51,176 nucleotides of DNA from Xanthobacteraceae bacterium. GTDB taxonomy: Bacteria > Pseudomonadota > Alphaproteobacteria > Rhizobiales > Xanthobacteraceae. The stretch is from contig SHVN01000007.1 in assembly GCA_009694215.1 (NCBI GenBank), positions 1-51,176 on the forward strand, written 5' to 3'. Each line of letters starts with the position of its first letter. The stretch's first letter is position 1. Below are positions 1 to 8,231 of the stretch, in pieces. The notes beneath the pieces were generated by a model, which worked only from the letters and a program-made list of their open reading frames with translations, searched no databases and was not told the origin of the DNA. A program made the position numbers and the translations under genes.

Positions 1-20
1 CGGGAATGTTCTGAAAACCG

Positions 21-487
21 CTACGGCCCCTTTACGCAATAGCCATAGGCGGCTGCATTCGCCGGCATCGCGCACTCCGCCGCGCTGGCGGTCGTGTATC
101 TGCAATTCGGCGCCGTGCTGCCGATTTCCGGAGCCACGTGCGCCGACACAAGAACTTCGCCCGCGTTGCATTGCACGGTGCAGGTCGCTCCGGTGCAGCT
201 GACGACACGTCCTGATACGCCCGCCGGACCCGGCGTTCCGGGCAGGCCCTGCACTCCCGGATAGCCCTTCGCACCCGCGGCGCTGGCATCGCCCTTCGGA
301 CCCGCGGCGCCCGGATCGCCCTTCGGACCTGCAGGCCCGGGTTCGGTGCCGGGGGGGCGGGATCGCCCTAGTCGCCCGTCGGCCCGGGCGGTCCGGCAAC
401 CCCCGCGGGGCCGGCACGGCCTTGCTCGCCCTCGCAGCCGCCCAATATGACCGAGACCAGGAGCAGAATGGCGATTGCGCCTCTCAT
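21..487 (-). pseudogene. Collagen-like repeat lipoprotein, broken by stop and frameshift
   Basis: The reading frame starts at ATG 487 with a short hydrophobic leader ending in a lipobox-like LGGC (Cys18), then Gly-X-Y collagen-like triplets (GPAGVAGPPGPTGD). It hits TAG at 368-370 after 39 codons. Further Gly-X-Y triplets (GPKGDPGAAGPKGD, GLPGTPGPAG) continue in another frame down to a stop at 21-23, followed by a cysteine-containing tail (SCTGATCTVQC). Adding one base to the run of seven G at about 351-357 rejoins the frames, leaving only the TAG. From GTG 254 the last 77 codons are open, so a short protein is also possible. Collagen-like lipoproteins of this shape are usually surface proteins. 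It may be a decayed gene or carry sequencing errors in a homopolymer; I cannot separate these. Confidence 0.6.
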
Positions 488-622
488 CGAAATCCCCGCA
501 GGTTTAAGACGTAGAACCCCAGTCAAGGCTATCGCCGGGGCGTCCGGCTGGCCACTCCAAAGTGTCGCTATCCATCGCCCGGCTCGCCTATACTGCGCCG
601 ACGGTCAGGAGCGGGATTTGCC

Positions 623-2092
623 ATGAACACCAACGTCGATCCGCGCGCCGCTTCGGCGAAATCCAACGTGTCGAAACAGGATCTGCGCGTCTGGCTCGCG
701 CAGATGGAAGCGGCCGGCGAGGTGGTGCACATCAGCGGCGCCGAGCGCGAGCGCGAGATCGGCGGTATCGTCGATATCTACCAGCGCAAGATCGGCAACC
801 CGCTGGTGCTGTTCGACGACATCCCCGGCTATCCAAAGGGCCACCGCATCCTCGCCAACCTGCTCACCTCCATTCGCCGCATCAACATGACGATGGGCAA
901 CCCGCCCGACGGCACCGAGATCGAACTGGTGCGGCATTGGCGGAAGTACATGAAGGAGGCCAAGACCATCCCGCCGGTGACGGTGGCGAGCGGTGCGCTC
1001 CTGGAGAACGTCAAGACCGGCGACGACATCGACCTGTTCAAGATTCCCGTGCCGCGCTGGCACGAGCACGACGGCGGCTACTACATCGGCACCGGCGACA
1101 TGGTGATCATGCGCGATCCCGACACCGGCTGGATCAACTACGGCGCCTACCGCGTGCAGGCGCACGACAAGCGGCTCGCTACCGTGATGTGCTCCAAGGG
1201 CAAGCACGGCGACATGATCCAGAAAAAGTATCATGAGCGCGGGCAGCCGTGCCCGGTCGCGGTGGTCTGCGGCATGCACCCGGTGCTGTTCATGATCGCC
1301 GGCCTGGAAATCCCGCACGGCAAGAACGAGTACGACGCGGCCGGCGGGCTCCTGGGCGAGCCGGTGCAGGTGATCCTCGGTCCCGCGACCGGCCTGCCGA
1401 TCCCGGCGCATGCCGAGATCGCCTTCGAGGGCTTCATCCATCCCAACGACAAGATCGACGAGGGCCCGCTCGGCGAATGGACCGGCTATTACGCCGGCGG
1501 CTTGAAGAAAGAGCCGGTGATCCGCGTCGAGACCATGATGTATCGCGACGATCCGATCCTGCTCGGCGCCATTCCCGGCATCCCGCCGGACGACGATTCG
1601 TTCTATCGCGGCTCGTACCGCTCCGGCGCGGTGTGGAACCAGCTCGAAGCCGCGGGCGTGCCCGAGGTGAAGGGCGTGTGGTCGCACGCCGCGGGCGGCT
1701 CCCGCCTCTGGCTCACCGTTTCGATCAAGCAGATGTACGCCGGCCATTCCAAGCAGGCGGGCCTCATCGCCTCGCAGTGCCACGCCGGCGCCTACGTCAA
1801 CCGCTTCGTCGTGGTGGTGGACGACGACATCGATCCCGCCGACATGGACAAGGTGATCTGGGCGATGTGCACCCGCTGCGATCCGCGCGAGGGCATGGAG
1901 ATTTTGCGCGGCTGCTGGTCGTCGGCGCTCGATCCGATGGCCTACGGGGAAGGCGACCCGCGCAACGCCCGCGTCGTCATCGACGCCTGCAGGCCGTTCG
2001 GCCGGCTCGACACGTTCCCGATCGTGGTGCGGTCGAGCCAGGAGGTCGAGGATCTGGTGCGCGCAAAATTCGGCGACAAGCTGCCGAAGTGA
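623..2092 (+). CDS. UbiD family prFMN-dependent (de)carboxylase
   Basis: This 489-residue protein belongs to the UbiD family, which uses prenylated FMN to decarboxylate, or reversibly carboxylate, aromatic and alpha,beta-unsaturated acids in the cytoplasm. The family's Arg-Glu-Glu active-site network is visible: Arg177 in GAYR, and Glu280 and Glu285 in EGPLGE followed by TGYY. Length is normal for the family. The chosen start, ATG 623, opens the conserved N-terminal region. A [2Fe-2S] molybdenum-hydroxylase subunit begins only 7 bp downstream, so the two are probably co-transcribed and act on the same aromatic or heteroaromatic acid. No UbiX-type prenyltransferase is in the window, so cofactor must come from elsewhere. 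Family assignment is firm; substrate is unknown and a ubiquinone role is unlikely given the neighbours. Confidence 0.93.
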   Translation: MNTNVDPRAASAKSNVSKQDLRVWLAQMEAAGEVVHISGAEREREIGGIVDIYQRKIGNPLVLFDDIPGYPKGHRILANLLTSIRRINMTMGNPPDGTEIELVRHWRKYMKEAKTIPPVTVASGALLENVKTGDDIDLFKIPVPRWHEHDGGYYIGTGDMVIMRDPDTGWINYGAYRVQAHDKRLATVMCSKGKHGDMIQKKYHERGQPCPVAVVCGMHPVLFMIAGLEIPHGKNEYDAAGGLLGEPVQVILGPATGLPIPAHAEIAFEGFIHPNDKIDEGPLGEWTGYYAGGLKKEPVIRVETMMYRDDPILLGAIPGIPPDDDSFYRGSYRSGAVWNQLEAAGVPEVKGVWSHAAGGSRLWLTVSIKQMYAGHSKQAGLIASQCHAGAYVNRFVVVVDDDIDPADMDKVIWAMCTRCDPREGMEILRGCWSSALDPMAYGEGDPRNARVVIDACRPFGRLDTFPIVVRSSQEVEDLVRAKFGDKLPK

Positions 2093-2099
2093 AGACGCG

Positions 2100-2594
2100 A
2101 TGACGGAAAAAACGGACCTCACGCTGCGTATCAACGGTCGCGATCATTCGATCCGCGTCGAGCCGCGCAAGACTCTCGTCGATGCGATCCGCGAGGACTG
2201 CGGGCTGACCGGCACGCACATCGGCTGCGAGCACGGCGTCTGCGGCGCCTGTACGGTGATCGTGGGCCACGAGGCGGTGCGCTCCTGCCTGATGTTCGCG
2301 GTGCAGGCGCGAGGCAAGCCGATCCGCACCGTCGAGGGGCTGGCGCAGGGCAACACGTTGCATCCGCTGCAGCGCGCCTTCATGACGCACCACGGCCTGC
2401 AGTGCGGCTTCTGCACGCCGGGATTCCTGATGCTCGCGGCGAACGTGCTGGAGAAAAATCCGGATATCGGTGACGAGGAGCTGCTCGACGTTCTGTCGTC
2501 GAACCTCTGCCGCTGCACCGGCTATCAGAACATCATCAAGGCGGTCCGCGCTGCGCAGGAAGAGATGAAGCCGAAGGTGGCGGCAGCCGAATAG
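2100..2594 (+). CDS. [2Fe-2S] small subunit of a molybdenum hydroxylase (CoxS/HmfC type)
   Basis: This 164-residue protein carries both [2Fe-2S] clusters of the xanthine dehydrogenase / CO dehydrogenase family small subunit. The plant-ferredoxin-type cluster is Cys43, Cys48, Cys51 and Cys63 (GCEHGVCGAC), and the C-terminal helical-bundle cluster is Cys102, Cys105, Cys137 and Cys139 (CGFC, CRC). It passes electrons from the molybdenum site of the large subunit to FAD in the medium subunit. It follows the UbiD gene by 7 bp. The FAD subunit gene starts 236 bp further on, beyond a palindromic repeat. A second, paralogous small subunit lies at 4317. No large subunit is adjacent; the nearest one is at 19490 on the other strand. 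All cluster ligands are present, so it should be functional. Confidence 0.93.
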   Translation: MTEKTDLTLRINGRDHSIRVEPRKTLVDAIREDCGLTGTHIGCEHGVCGACTVIVGHEAVRSCLMFAVQARGKPIRTVEGLAQGNTLHPLQRAFMTHHGLQCGFCTPGFLMLAANVLEKNPDIGDEELLDVLSSNLCRCTGYQNIIKAVRAAQEEMKPKVAAAE

Positions 2595-2599
2595 TAGCT

Positions 2600-2668
2600 G
2601 TCATGCCCGCTAACGGGTCCGGCCTTTTGCCGGCCCGATGACAGACTCCGGCGGGCATCCAGTAATCG
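2600..2668. repeat. Palindromic intergenic repeat, family B copy 1
   Basis: A short intergenic palindrome begins gtcatgcccgc, has an inner inverted repeat (gggtccggcc / ggccc), and ends cgggcatccagtaatc. Similar sequence recurs near 37586 and 45911. It lies between the iron-sulfur and FAD subunit genes and could form a hairpin in their transcript. It looks like a REP-type or MITE-like unit rather than a gene. Confidence 0.7.
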
Positions 2669-2830
2669 CGGCGCGTCGGGTTGAGCGGCCGCCCGGGCCT
2701 GCTGCGGCTGGGCCCCAATTGCGAGAAGGCCTGTGACGAAAAGGCCGATGGCGAGGAAGGGACGCATCTGCGGTTGCTTCCGGTCGCGGCGGTTCCCTAT
2801 ACTCGCGGCTGCCTTTGCATCAGGACCGCG

Positions 2831-3712
2831 ATGAAGCCGCCCGCCTTTCAATATCACGATCCGAAAACGCTTACCGAGGCCGTGAGCCTTCTGGGCACGC
2901 TCGACAACGCCAAGCTCCTGGCCGGCGGCCAGTCGCTGATGCCGATGCTCAACATGCGCTTCGTGCTGCCCGACCATGTCATCGATCTGAACCGCGTCGA
3001 GGGCATGTCCGGCATCAAGGAGGCGGGCGGCACGCTTGAGATCGGCGCCATGACGCGCCAGCGCGACCTCGAATTCTCCGATCTGGTGAAGGCAAAGTGC
3101 CCGCTGCTGCACCAGGCGATCATGCACATCGGCCACCGCCAGACCCGCAACCGCGGCACCATCGGCGGCTCGCTCTGCCATCTCGATCCGGCGGCCGAAT
3201 TGGTTTTGGTCGCGATGGCCCATGACGCCACGGTGGTGGTGGTGGGCCCGAACGGCACCCGCGAGATCGCGTTTGCGGATTTCCCCGCGGGCTATCTCAC
3301 CCCCGCCATCGAATTGAACGAGATCGTGACCGCGATCCGCATCCCGCTCTGGCCTGCGGGCCACAAGGCGGCCTTCATCGAGTTCGCCCGCCGCCACGGC
3401 GATTTCGCCATCGTGTCGGCTGCGGCGCTGTTGCAGATCGACGGCGGAAAAATCGCCCGCGCCTCGCTGACCATCGGCGGGGTCGCTGTCGCGCCGGTGC
3501 GTGCGGCCGAGGTTGAGAACGCCATCACCGGCCAGGCGCCATCGACCGCGCTATTCGCCAAGGTCTGCGAAAGCTGCCGCTCGTTCGAGGCGATGGCCGA
3601 CATCCATGCCTCGGCGGAGTATCGCCAGCATCTCGCCGCGGTGCTGTCGCGCCGCGCGCTGGAGAAGGCGGCGGGCCTCGCCGACAACGCACCGTGGAAC
3701 CGGGCGCACTAG
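2831..3712 (+). CDS. FAD-binding medium subunit of a molybdenum hydroxylase (CoxM type)
   Basis: This 293-residue protein is the FAD subunit of the CO dehydrogenase / xanthine dehydrogenase family. The two FAD pyrophosphate-binding signatures are visible: AGGQSL at residues 31-36 and TIGGS at 110-114. The C-terminal CO-dehydrogenase flavoprotein domain follows. The frame is open 150 bp further upstream, but that extension crosses intergenic repeat-like sequence. ATG 2831 begins the typical MKPPAFQYHDP opening and gives the normal family length. It relays electrons from the [2Fe-2S] subunit to an acceptor. A truncated binding-protein pseudogene begins 8 bp downstream, then another [2Fe-2S] subunit. 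The order small-medium-(pseudogene)-small without a large subunit is unusual. Confidence 0.93.
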   Translation: MKPPAFQYHDPKTLTEAVSLLGTLDNAKLLAGGQSLMPMLNMRFVLPDHVIDLNRVEGMSGIKEAGGTLEIGAMTRQRDLEFSDLVKAKCPLLHQAIMHIGHRQTRNRGTIGGSLCHLDPAAELVLVAMAHDATVVVVGPNGTREIAFADFPAGYLTPAIELNEIVTAIRIPLWPAGHKAAFIEFARRHGDFAIVSAAALLQIDGGKIARASLTIGGVAVAPVRAAEVENAITGQAPSTALFAKVCESCRSFEAMADIHASAEYRQHLAAVLSRRALEKAAGLADNAPWNRAH

Positions 3713-3720
3713 GGACCGCC

Positions 3721-4294
3721 ATGAAGCGGCGCACCTTCCTCGCAGCACTCGGCGGAGCGGCGGTGATGCCGATGGCTTCGCCGCTCGCCGCCCGTGCGCA
3801 GCAGTCGATGCCGATGATCCGGTTTATCAACCCCAGGAGCGCAAGCGAATCTACCCACCTAGCTGCCGCGTTCCGTCTCGGTCTCAAGGAGGCGGGCTTC
3901 GTCGAAGGACAGAGCGTGGCGGTCGAATATCGTTGGGCCGAGGGCCATCTGGATCGTGTCCCGGCTATGGTGGCCGATCTGGTTGGCCGCCGGGTGGTGC
4001 TGATCTTTTCGGCGGGGAGCGACACGGCCCTTGCCGCGAAGGCGGCGACAAAGACGGTCCCCATCGTATTCACGGGCGGTTCTGATCCGGTCGCCATACG
4101 GGTCCAGCAATACGAGCACCTACCGCCAGGCCGGCATGTACGTTGGCCGCATTCTCAAGGGCGAGAAGCCGGCCGACCTGCCGGTCATCCAGTCCGCCAA
4201 GTTCGAGTTCGTCATCAACCTCAAGACCGCCAAGGCGCTCGGCCTGGCAATTCCGCCGACGCTGCTCGCCATCGCCGACGAAGTAATCGAATGA
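3721..4294 (+). pseudogene. ABC_sub_bind solute-binding protein, internally deleted
   Basis: The first about 125 codons from ATG 3721 encode an export leader (MKRRTFLAALGG...ARAQQ) and the N-terminal lobe of an ABC_sub_bind (DUF534-like) periplasmic binding protein, through GGSDPVA. The conserved C-terminal end of the same family ([18 protein letters not shown] ... [14 protein letters not shown]) then appears in a different frame and stops at 4294. The two parts meet near 4105-4115. Intact relatives in this window (11957, 12940) have about 327 residues, so roughly 135-140 central residues are missing and the frame is shifted. The gene cannot make a working binding protein. It sits between two molybdenum-hydroxylase subunit genes, so its decay may have left the next gene behind the same promoter. 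Confidence 0.85.
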
Positions 4295-4316
4295 GGCGGC
4301 GTGCTATAAGGACCCC

Positions 4317-4805
4317 ATGACCGACAAGCGCACCATCACCGTCACCGTCAACGGCGCCCCGCACACCAAAGAGGTGCCGGTCCGCATCACCTTGGCCGAT
4401 TTCATCCGCTACGAACTCGGCCTCACCGGCACCCATCTCGGCTGCGAGCACGGCGTCTGCGGCGCCTGCACCATCCTGCTCGACGGCCAGTCGGCGCGCT
4501 CCTGCCTGATGCTGGCGGTGCAGGCCGACGGCCGCGAGGTGCTCACCGTCGAGGGCATCGCGCCGGGTCCCGACAGGCTGCATCCGCTGCAGGAGGCGTT
4601 CCGCGACAACCATGGGCTGCAATGCGGCTTCTGCACGCCTGGGATGCTGACCACATTGCTGGAGTTTCTGCGCGATAACCCGGACCCGACCGAGCAGGAG
4701 GTGAGGGTGGCGATCTCCGGAAATCTCTGCCGCTGCACCGGCTATCAGGGCATCGTTCTGGCCGCGCTGGACGCCGCCAAGCGTATGAAGGCGGCGCAAG
4801 CCTGA
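4317..4805 (+). CDS. Second [2Fe-2S] small subunit of a molybdenum hydroxylase
   Basis: This 162-residue protein is a paralogue of the one at 2100, with the same cluster ligands: Cys43, Cys48, Cys51 and Cys63 in the ferredoxin-like domain, and Cys103, Cys106, Cys138 and Cys140 in the helical domain. It begins 22 bp after the end of the deleted binding-protein pseudogene. Having two small subunits around one FAD subunit suggests either two enzymes sharing a medium subunit, or loss of the remaining subunits of one enzyme. No large subunit follows; the next gene is a lipocalin-like protein. Family identification is firm, while the partner large subunit is unknown. Confidence 0.92.
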   Translation: MTDKRTITVTVNGAPHTKEVPVRITLADFIRYELGLTGTHLGCEHGVCGACTILLDGQSARSCLMLAVQADGREVLTVEGIAPGPDRLHPLQEAFRDNHGLQCGFCTPGMLTTLLEFLRDNPDPTEQEVRVAISGNLCRCTGYQGIVLAALDAAKRMKAAQA

Positions 4806-4933
4806 TCTGCCTCCTTGGACTAAAGTCGGCCTGAATATGGTGCGCTGCAGCCCTGTTCAGGCCAATTCAGGATGCACGCGCCACGCCGTGTGCTTAGAAT
4901 TCAAGAAAAATTACGGCTGCCTGGGGAAGTGCA

Positions 4934-5404
4934 ATGGAAAGGCGCGAGTTTATCGCGTTGCTAGGTATTGCGGCGGCTGCCATGCCGTCGGCCGCGAGCG
5001 CGGCGCCAAAATTCGCAGCGGATTCGCTGGCCGGCCAGCTTGTCGGCACCTGGAGCTTTGCCTCCTCCGTCAACACGCGCAAGGACGGCACAACCTTCGA
5101 CCGCTGGGGCGCGAATCCCCGTGGCATCTTCATGTTCGATCGCGGCGGCCACTACTCGCAGATCATCGTGGGCTCGGAGTCGCGCGTGTTCGGCGCAAAG
5201 ACCTTCTGCGCTTTCGGCACATATTCCGTCAACGAGGAGAACAAGGTTCTCGTCATGCACATCGAGGCCTCTTCGTCAGCACCGCTCGCCGGGACGTCTC
5301 AGAACCGCGAGATCATCTTCCTGACGGCGACCGAGATGAAGTATTCCAACTCGGTGACCGCCATCGGCGCGATCGCCGAGGTTCTCTGGAAGCGCGTAGC
5401 CTGA
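4934..5404 (+). CDS. Exported lipocalin-like domain protein
   Basis: This 156-residue protein has an N-terminal export leader with an RRE-F-I-A-L-L pattern (MERREFIALLG...ASAAP), which could be a Tat or Sec signal. A compact domain follows with the lipocalin-like pattern LVGTWSFAS, then DRWGANPRGIFMFDRGGHYSQ, typical of small ligand-binding beta-barrel proteins (Lipocalin_5-like). ATG 4934 is preceded by a purine-rich ribosome site (ctggggaag). It is probably periplasmic. Lipocalin-like proteins of this type turn up beside catabolic genes but have no settled function. It converges with phnE at 5424 with 19 bp between stops. Confidence 0.7.
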   Translation: MERREFIALLGIAAAAMPSAASAAPKFAADSLAGQLVGTWSFASSVNTRKDGTTFDRWGANPRGIFMFDRGGHYSQIIVGSESRVFGAKTFCAFGTYSVNEENKVLVMHIEASSSAPLAGTSQNREIIFLTATEMKYSNSVTAIGAIAEVLWKRVA

Positions 5405-5423
5405 CCGGCCTCTCGTTCGTCAA

Positions 5424-6239
5424 CTAAATGATTGCGTGGCGCACCTTGGCGGACACCCATTCGCCGGCCACCACCGTTGCGATGATGATCAGCAGGATCA
5501 GCGACACCTGGGTCCAGGCGAGCGTGGTGATCGCGGCGTTGAGCGGCAGGCCGATGCCGCCGGCGCCGACCAGCCCCAGCACCGTCGATTCGCGGATGTT
5601 GATGTCCCAGCGGAACACCGAGATGCCGGCGAAGGCCGGCAGAACCTGCGGGACGATGCCGTAGGCGGTCGCCTGTCCGCCGCTCGCGCCGGTTGCGCGC
5701 ACCGCCTCGACCTGGCTCTCGTCGATCTCCTCGATCGCCTCGTACAGGAGCTTGGCGCAGAAGCCGATTGAGCGCAGCCCGATCGACAGGATGCCTGCGA
5801 ACACGCCCGGGCCGATGATGGTGACCAGCATCAGCGCCCAAATCAGCGAGTTGATCGAGCGCGACGACACGATGATGAACAGCGCCACCGGCCGAACGAA
5901 CGCAACGCTCGGCGTGGTGTTGCGCGCCGCGCAATAGGCCACCGGCACCGCGATGATAATCGCCATCAGCGTGCCCAGCGTGGCGATGTTGAGCGTGTCC
6001 CAGATCGGCCGCCACAGACCGTGGATGGAGCCCCAGTCGGGCGGCACCATGCGCGCGAATAGGTCGCCGGCCTGCGCCGGCGCATCCCAGACGAAGGCCC
6101 AGATGGTCTTTTCGGAAATCAGCTCCCAGCAATAGACGAAGATCGCGGTGCTGGTGAGATACACGGCCCATGTGGCGAACTGCGCCTTGCGGTCGCGCCG
6201 CTGCCAGACTTTGGCGCCGTCCTTGCTCGCGATCGCCAT
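5424..6239 (-). CDS. phnE: Phosphonate/phosphite-type ABC permease, second PhnE
   Basis: This 271-residue inner-membrane permease has several hydrophobic segments and the PhnE-type cytoplasmic coupling region (EAIEEIDESQVEAVRATGA ... GIVPQVLPAF), followed by FRWDINIRESTVLGLVGAGGIG. An open frame reaches upstream to 6488, but ATG 6239 overlaps the stop of the preceding phnE as TGATG, a translational-coupling arrangement, and gives the normal length. It is the last gene of the phnD-phnD-phnC-phnE-phnE operon. Two different PhnE proteins usually form a heterodimeric channel with PhnC. Substrate may be phosphonate, phosphite or phosphate; no C-P lyase genes are in the window. Confidence 0.92.
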   Translation of the reverse strand: MAIASKDGAKVWQRRDRKAQFATWAVYLTSTAIFVYCWELISEKTIWAFVWDAPAQAGDLFARMVPPDWGSIHGLWRPIWDTLNIATLGTLMAIIIAVPVAYCAARNTTPSVAFVRPVALFIIVSSRSINSLIWALMLVTIIGPGVFAGILSIGLRSIGFCAKLLYEAIEEIDESQVEAVRATGASGGQATAYGIVPQVLPAFAGISVFRWDINIRESTVLGLVGAGGIGLPLNAAITTLAWTQVSLILLIIIATVVAGEWVSAKVRHAII

Positions 6240-7045
6240 CACTGCACCCAGCGCCGGAGATAGCCGGACGAGTATTCCACCACCATGACGATGGCGATGA
6301 TGATGAGCAGGATCGCCGCCGCGGAATCGAACTCGTAGCGGTCGAACGCGGTGTTGAGCGTGGCGCCGATGCCGCCGCCGCCGACGATGCCGACCACGGC
6401 CGACTCGCGGAAGTTGATGTCGAAGCGGTAGAGGCCGAGCCCGATCATGCGCGGCAGCACTTGCGGCTGGACGCCGTAGTTGATCCACTGCAGCCAGCCC
6501 GCGCCGGTGGCGCGCACGGCTTCCGCCTGCGCCGGGTCCATGTCCTCGATGTCCTCGGCCAGAAGCTTGCCGTAGAAGCCGATGGTGGCGAAGGCCAGCG
6601 TCACGCAGCCCGCGAATGGCCCAAAGCCGAACAGCTTGACGAAGAAGATCGCCAGGATCACCTCTTGAAAACTCCGCGACACCGCGAGGATGCCGCGGCA
6701 GAAGTAATAGACCGGGGCCGGCGCGATGTTCTTGGCCGCGCCAATGCCGACCGGGATCGACAGCGCGATGCCGATCACGGTTGCGACCACCGTCATCCAG
6801 AGGCTCTCCAGGATGCCGTCGAAGATTTCGCTCCAGCGGCTGACGAAATCCGGCGGAAAAAACGCGGCGAAGAACCTCGCGCCGCGCGGCAGGCCCTCCC
6901 AGACGCGGGTCCAGTTCACCTCGGTGGTGCCGAACGCGAGCGCCAGATAGATCGCCGCGCCCAGCGCCAGCGCCCAGCGCAGCCAGGCGCGTTTGATCAG
7001 CGGCGGCTTCTGCCAGCGGCGGGTCAGGGTGGCGGCGAGAGTCAT
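6239..7045 (-). CDS. phnE: Phosphonate/phosphite-type ABC permease, first PhnE
   Basis: This 268-residue membrane protein is a paralogue of the downstream permease. It shows the same coupling-loop region (EDIEDMDPAQAEAVRATGA, GVQPQVLPRM) and the FDINFRESAVVGIVGGGGIG segment. Hydrophobic helices fill the protein, as expected for an inner-membrane channel subunit. It starts at ATG 7045. A large palindromic repeat (7053-7185) begins just 7 bp upstream and separates it from phnC. The stop codon overlaps the start of the next permease. It should pair with that permease and the PhnC ATPase. Confidence 0.92.
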   Translation of the reverse strand: MTLAATLTRRWQKPPLIKRAWLRWALALGAAIYLALAFGTTEVNWTRVWEGLPRGARFFAAFFPPDFVSRWSEIFDGILESLWMTVVATVIGIALSIPVGIGAAKNIAPAPVYYFCRGILAVSRSFQEVILAIFFVKLFGFGPFAGCVTLAFATIGFYGKLLAEDIEDMDPAQAEAVRATGAGWLQWINYGVQPQVLPRMIGLGLYRFDINFRESAVVGIVGGGGIGATLNTAFDRYEFDSAAAILLIIIAIVMVVEYSSGYLRRWVQ

Positions 7046-7052
7046 GGTTGTG

Positions 7053-7185
7053 CCCTCTCCCCTTGTGGGAGAGGGCGGCTCAGTCTTTCAACAAGAAAGG
7101 ATGGGTGAGGGGTCCGGCGCTGATCCCTCACCCAACCGTGCCGTGTTGCACGCTCGGCGCTGCCCTCTCTCACAAGGGGAGAGGG
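7053..7185. repeat. Long palindromic repeat, family A copy 1, inside the phn operon
   Basis: The outer arms are CCCTCTCCCCTTGTGGGAG... at 7053-7075 and its reverse complement at 7163-7185 with one mismatch. An inner inverted repeat, TGGGTGAGGG (7102-7111) and CCCTCACCCA (7125-7134), lies between them. Each outer arm is itself a small palindrome. A second copy with the same 23-bp arms but different centre is at 24729. It sits between phnC and phnE and would fold into a strong hairpin in the operon mRNA. Confidence 0.85.
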
Positions 7186-7237
7186 CGCAAGACGCGCACA
7201 CCGGAGTTTTCGGCGGCTGGCAAATGAACAAGACATC

Positions 7238-8125
7238 TTACGTCAGCCCCGCCAGGCGGTCGCGGCTTGGCAGCGGCAATTCTACCGGGATGACAGCGGC
7301 CGCGGCCTCCTCGGCCTCCGCTGCCTCGTCGTCGACCTTGCGGATGGTGGCCGACCAGTCCTCCTCGCCGTAGATTTTGGTCAGCACATCCGCGGTCAAA
7401 TTGTCCGGCGGGCCGTCATAGACGATCTCGCCCACGCGCAATCCGACGATCCGCTCGGCAAACATCTGCGCCAGCATCACGTCGTGGATGTTGATGATGG
7501 CGGAGAGCTTGCGCTCGGCGCACAGCTCCTTGATCAGCCGCATGATCTGCCGCGAGGTTTTCGGGTCGAGCGAGGCGGTCGGCTCGTCCACCAGCAGCAG
7601 TTCGGGATTCTGGATCAGCGCCCGGCAGATGCCGACGCGCTGGCGTTGCCCGCCGGAGAGCTCGTCGGCGCGCTTGTCGACCATGTGATCGAGGCCCACC
7701 CGCGCCAGCAGGCGGAACGCCTCGTCGATGTCGGACTGCGGGAATTTGCGGAAATAGCTCTGCCAGAACCCGACATAGCCGAGCCGGCCGCTCAGCACGT
7801 TCTCCATCACCGACAGCCGCTCGACCAGCGCGTACTCCTGGAAGATCATGCCCATGCGCCGCCGCGCGCGGCGCAGCTCGCTCCGGCCGAGCGTGGTGAC
7901 CTCGAGATCGTTGAGCGTGACCGAGCCCGCGGTCGGCTCGACCAGCCGGTTGATGCAGCGGATCACGGTGGACTTGCCCGCGCCGGACGGCCCGATCAGC
8001 GCCATCACCTGGCCGTCGGGCACGTCAAGGTCGATGCCCTTGAGCGCCAGATCGCCGGTCCGGTAGCGCTTCACCAGGCCTTTGATCCGAAGCATCCGAA
8101 CTGCCCCCGCCGTGGCCTCTGTCAT
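7238..8125 (-). CDS. phnC: Phosphonate/phosphite-type ABC transporter ATPase
   Basis: This 295-residue ATPase has Walker A GPSGAGKS at about residues 45-52, the signature LSGGQRQR followed by VGICRAL, Walker [14 protein letters not shown], and a conserved His in INIHD. These are the marks of a PhnC-type ABC ATPase that powers import through the PhnE pair. The start may be ATG 8125 or the internal ATG 8095 ([11 protein letters not shown]), which begins the conserved domain; the first ten residues run towards repeat sequence. The C-terminal acidic/alanine tail ([13 protein letters not shown]) is longer than usual. It lies between the phnD pair and the phnE pair in one transcription direction. 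Confidence 0.93.
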   Translation of the reverse strand: MTEATAGAVRMLRIKGLVKRYRTGDLALKGIDLDVPDGQVMALIGPSGAGKSTVIRCINRLVEPTAGSVTLNDLEVTTLGRSELRRARRRMGMIFQEYALVERLSVMENVLSGRLGYVGFWQSYFRKFPQSDIDEAFRLLARVGLDHMVDKRADELSGGQRQRVGICRALIQNPELLLVDEPTASLDPKTSRQIMRLIKELCAERKLSAIINIHDVMLAQMFAERIVGLRVGEIVYDGPPDNLTADVLTKIYGEEDWSATIRKVDDEAAEAEEAAAAVIPVELPLPSRDRLAGLT

Positions 8126-8209
8126 CGCCGGGCTTGTCCCGGCGATCCCGACTCATTGAGCAGGGCCGTGCCTTGCGATCGGGATGGCCGGGACAAGCCC
8201 GGCCATGAC
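8121..8209. repeat. Palindromic intergenic repeat, family B-like, between phnD and phnC
   Basis: The element runs from gtcatcgccgggcttgtccc to gggacaagcccggccatgac, forming long inverted arms around a short centre. A near copy is at 21833-21926. It sits within the phn operon between the last phnD and phnC, so it could form an mRNA hairpin that sets different expression for receptor and transporter genes. Confidence 0.75.
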
Positions 8210-8231
8210 GTGGAGAGTTGTCAGCCCGATC

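Noticed and set aside
605-2134. Minus-strand open frame of 509 codons over the UbiD gene
   Set aside because: It lies wholly antisense to a clear UbiD gene and its His/Asp/Ala/Arg-rich composition is typical of GC-rich shadow frames.
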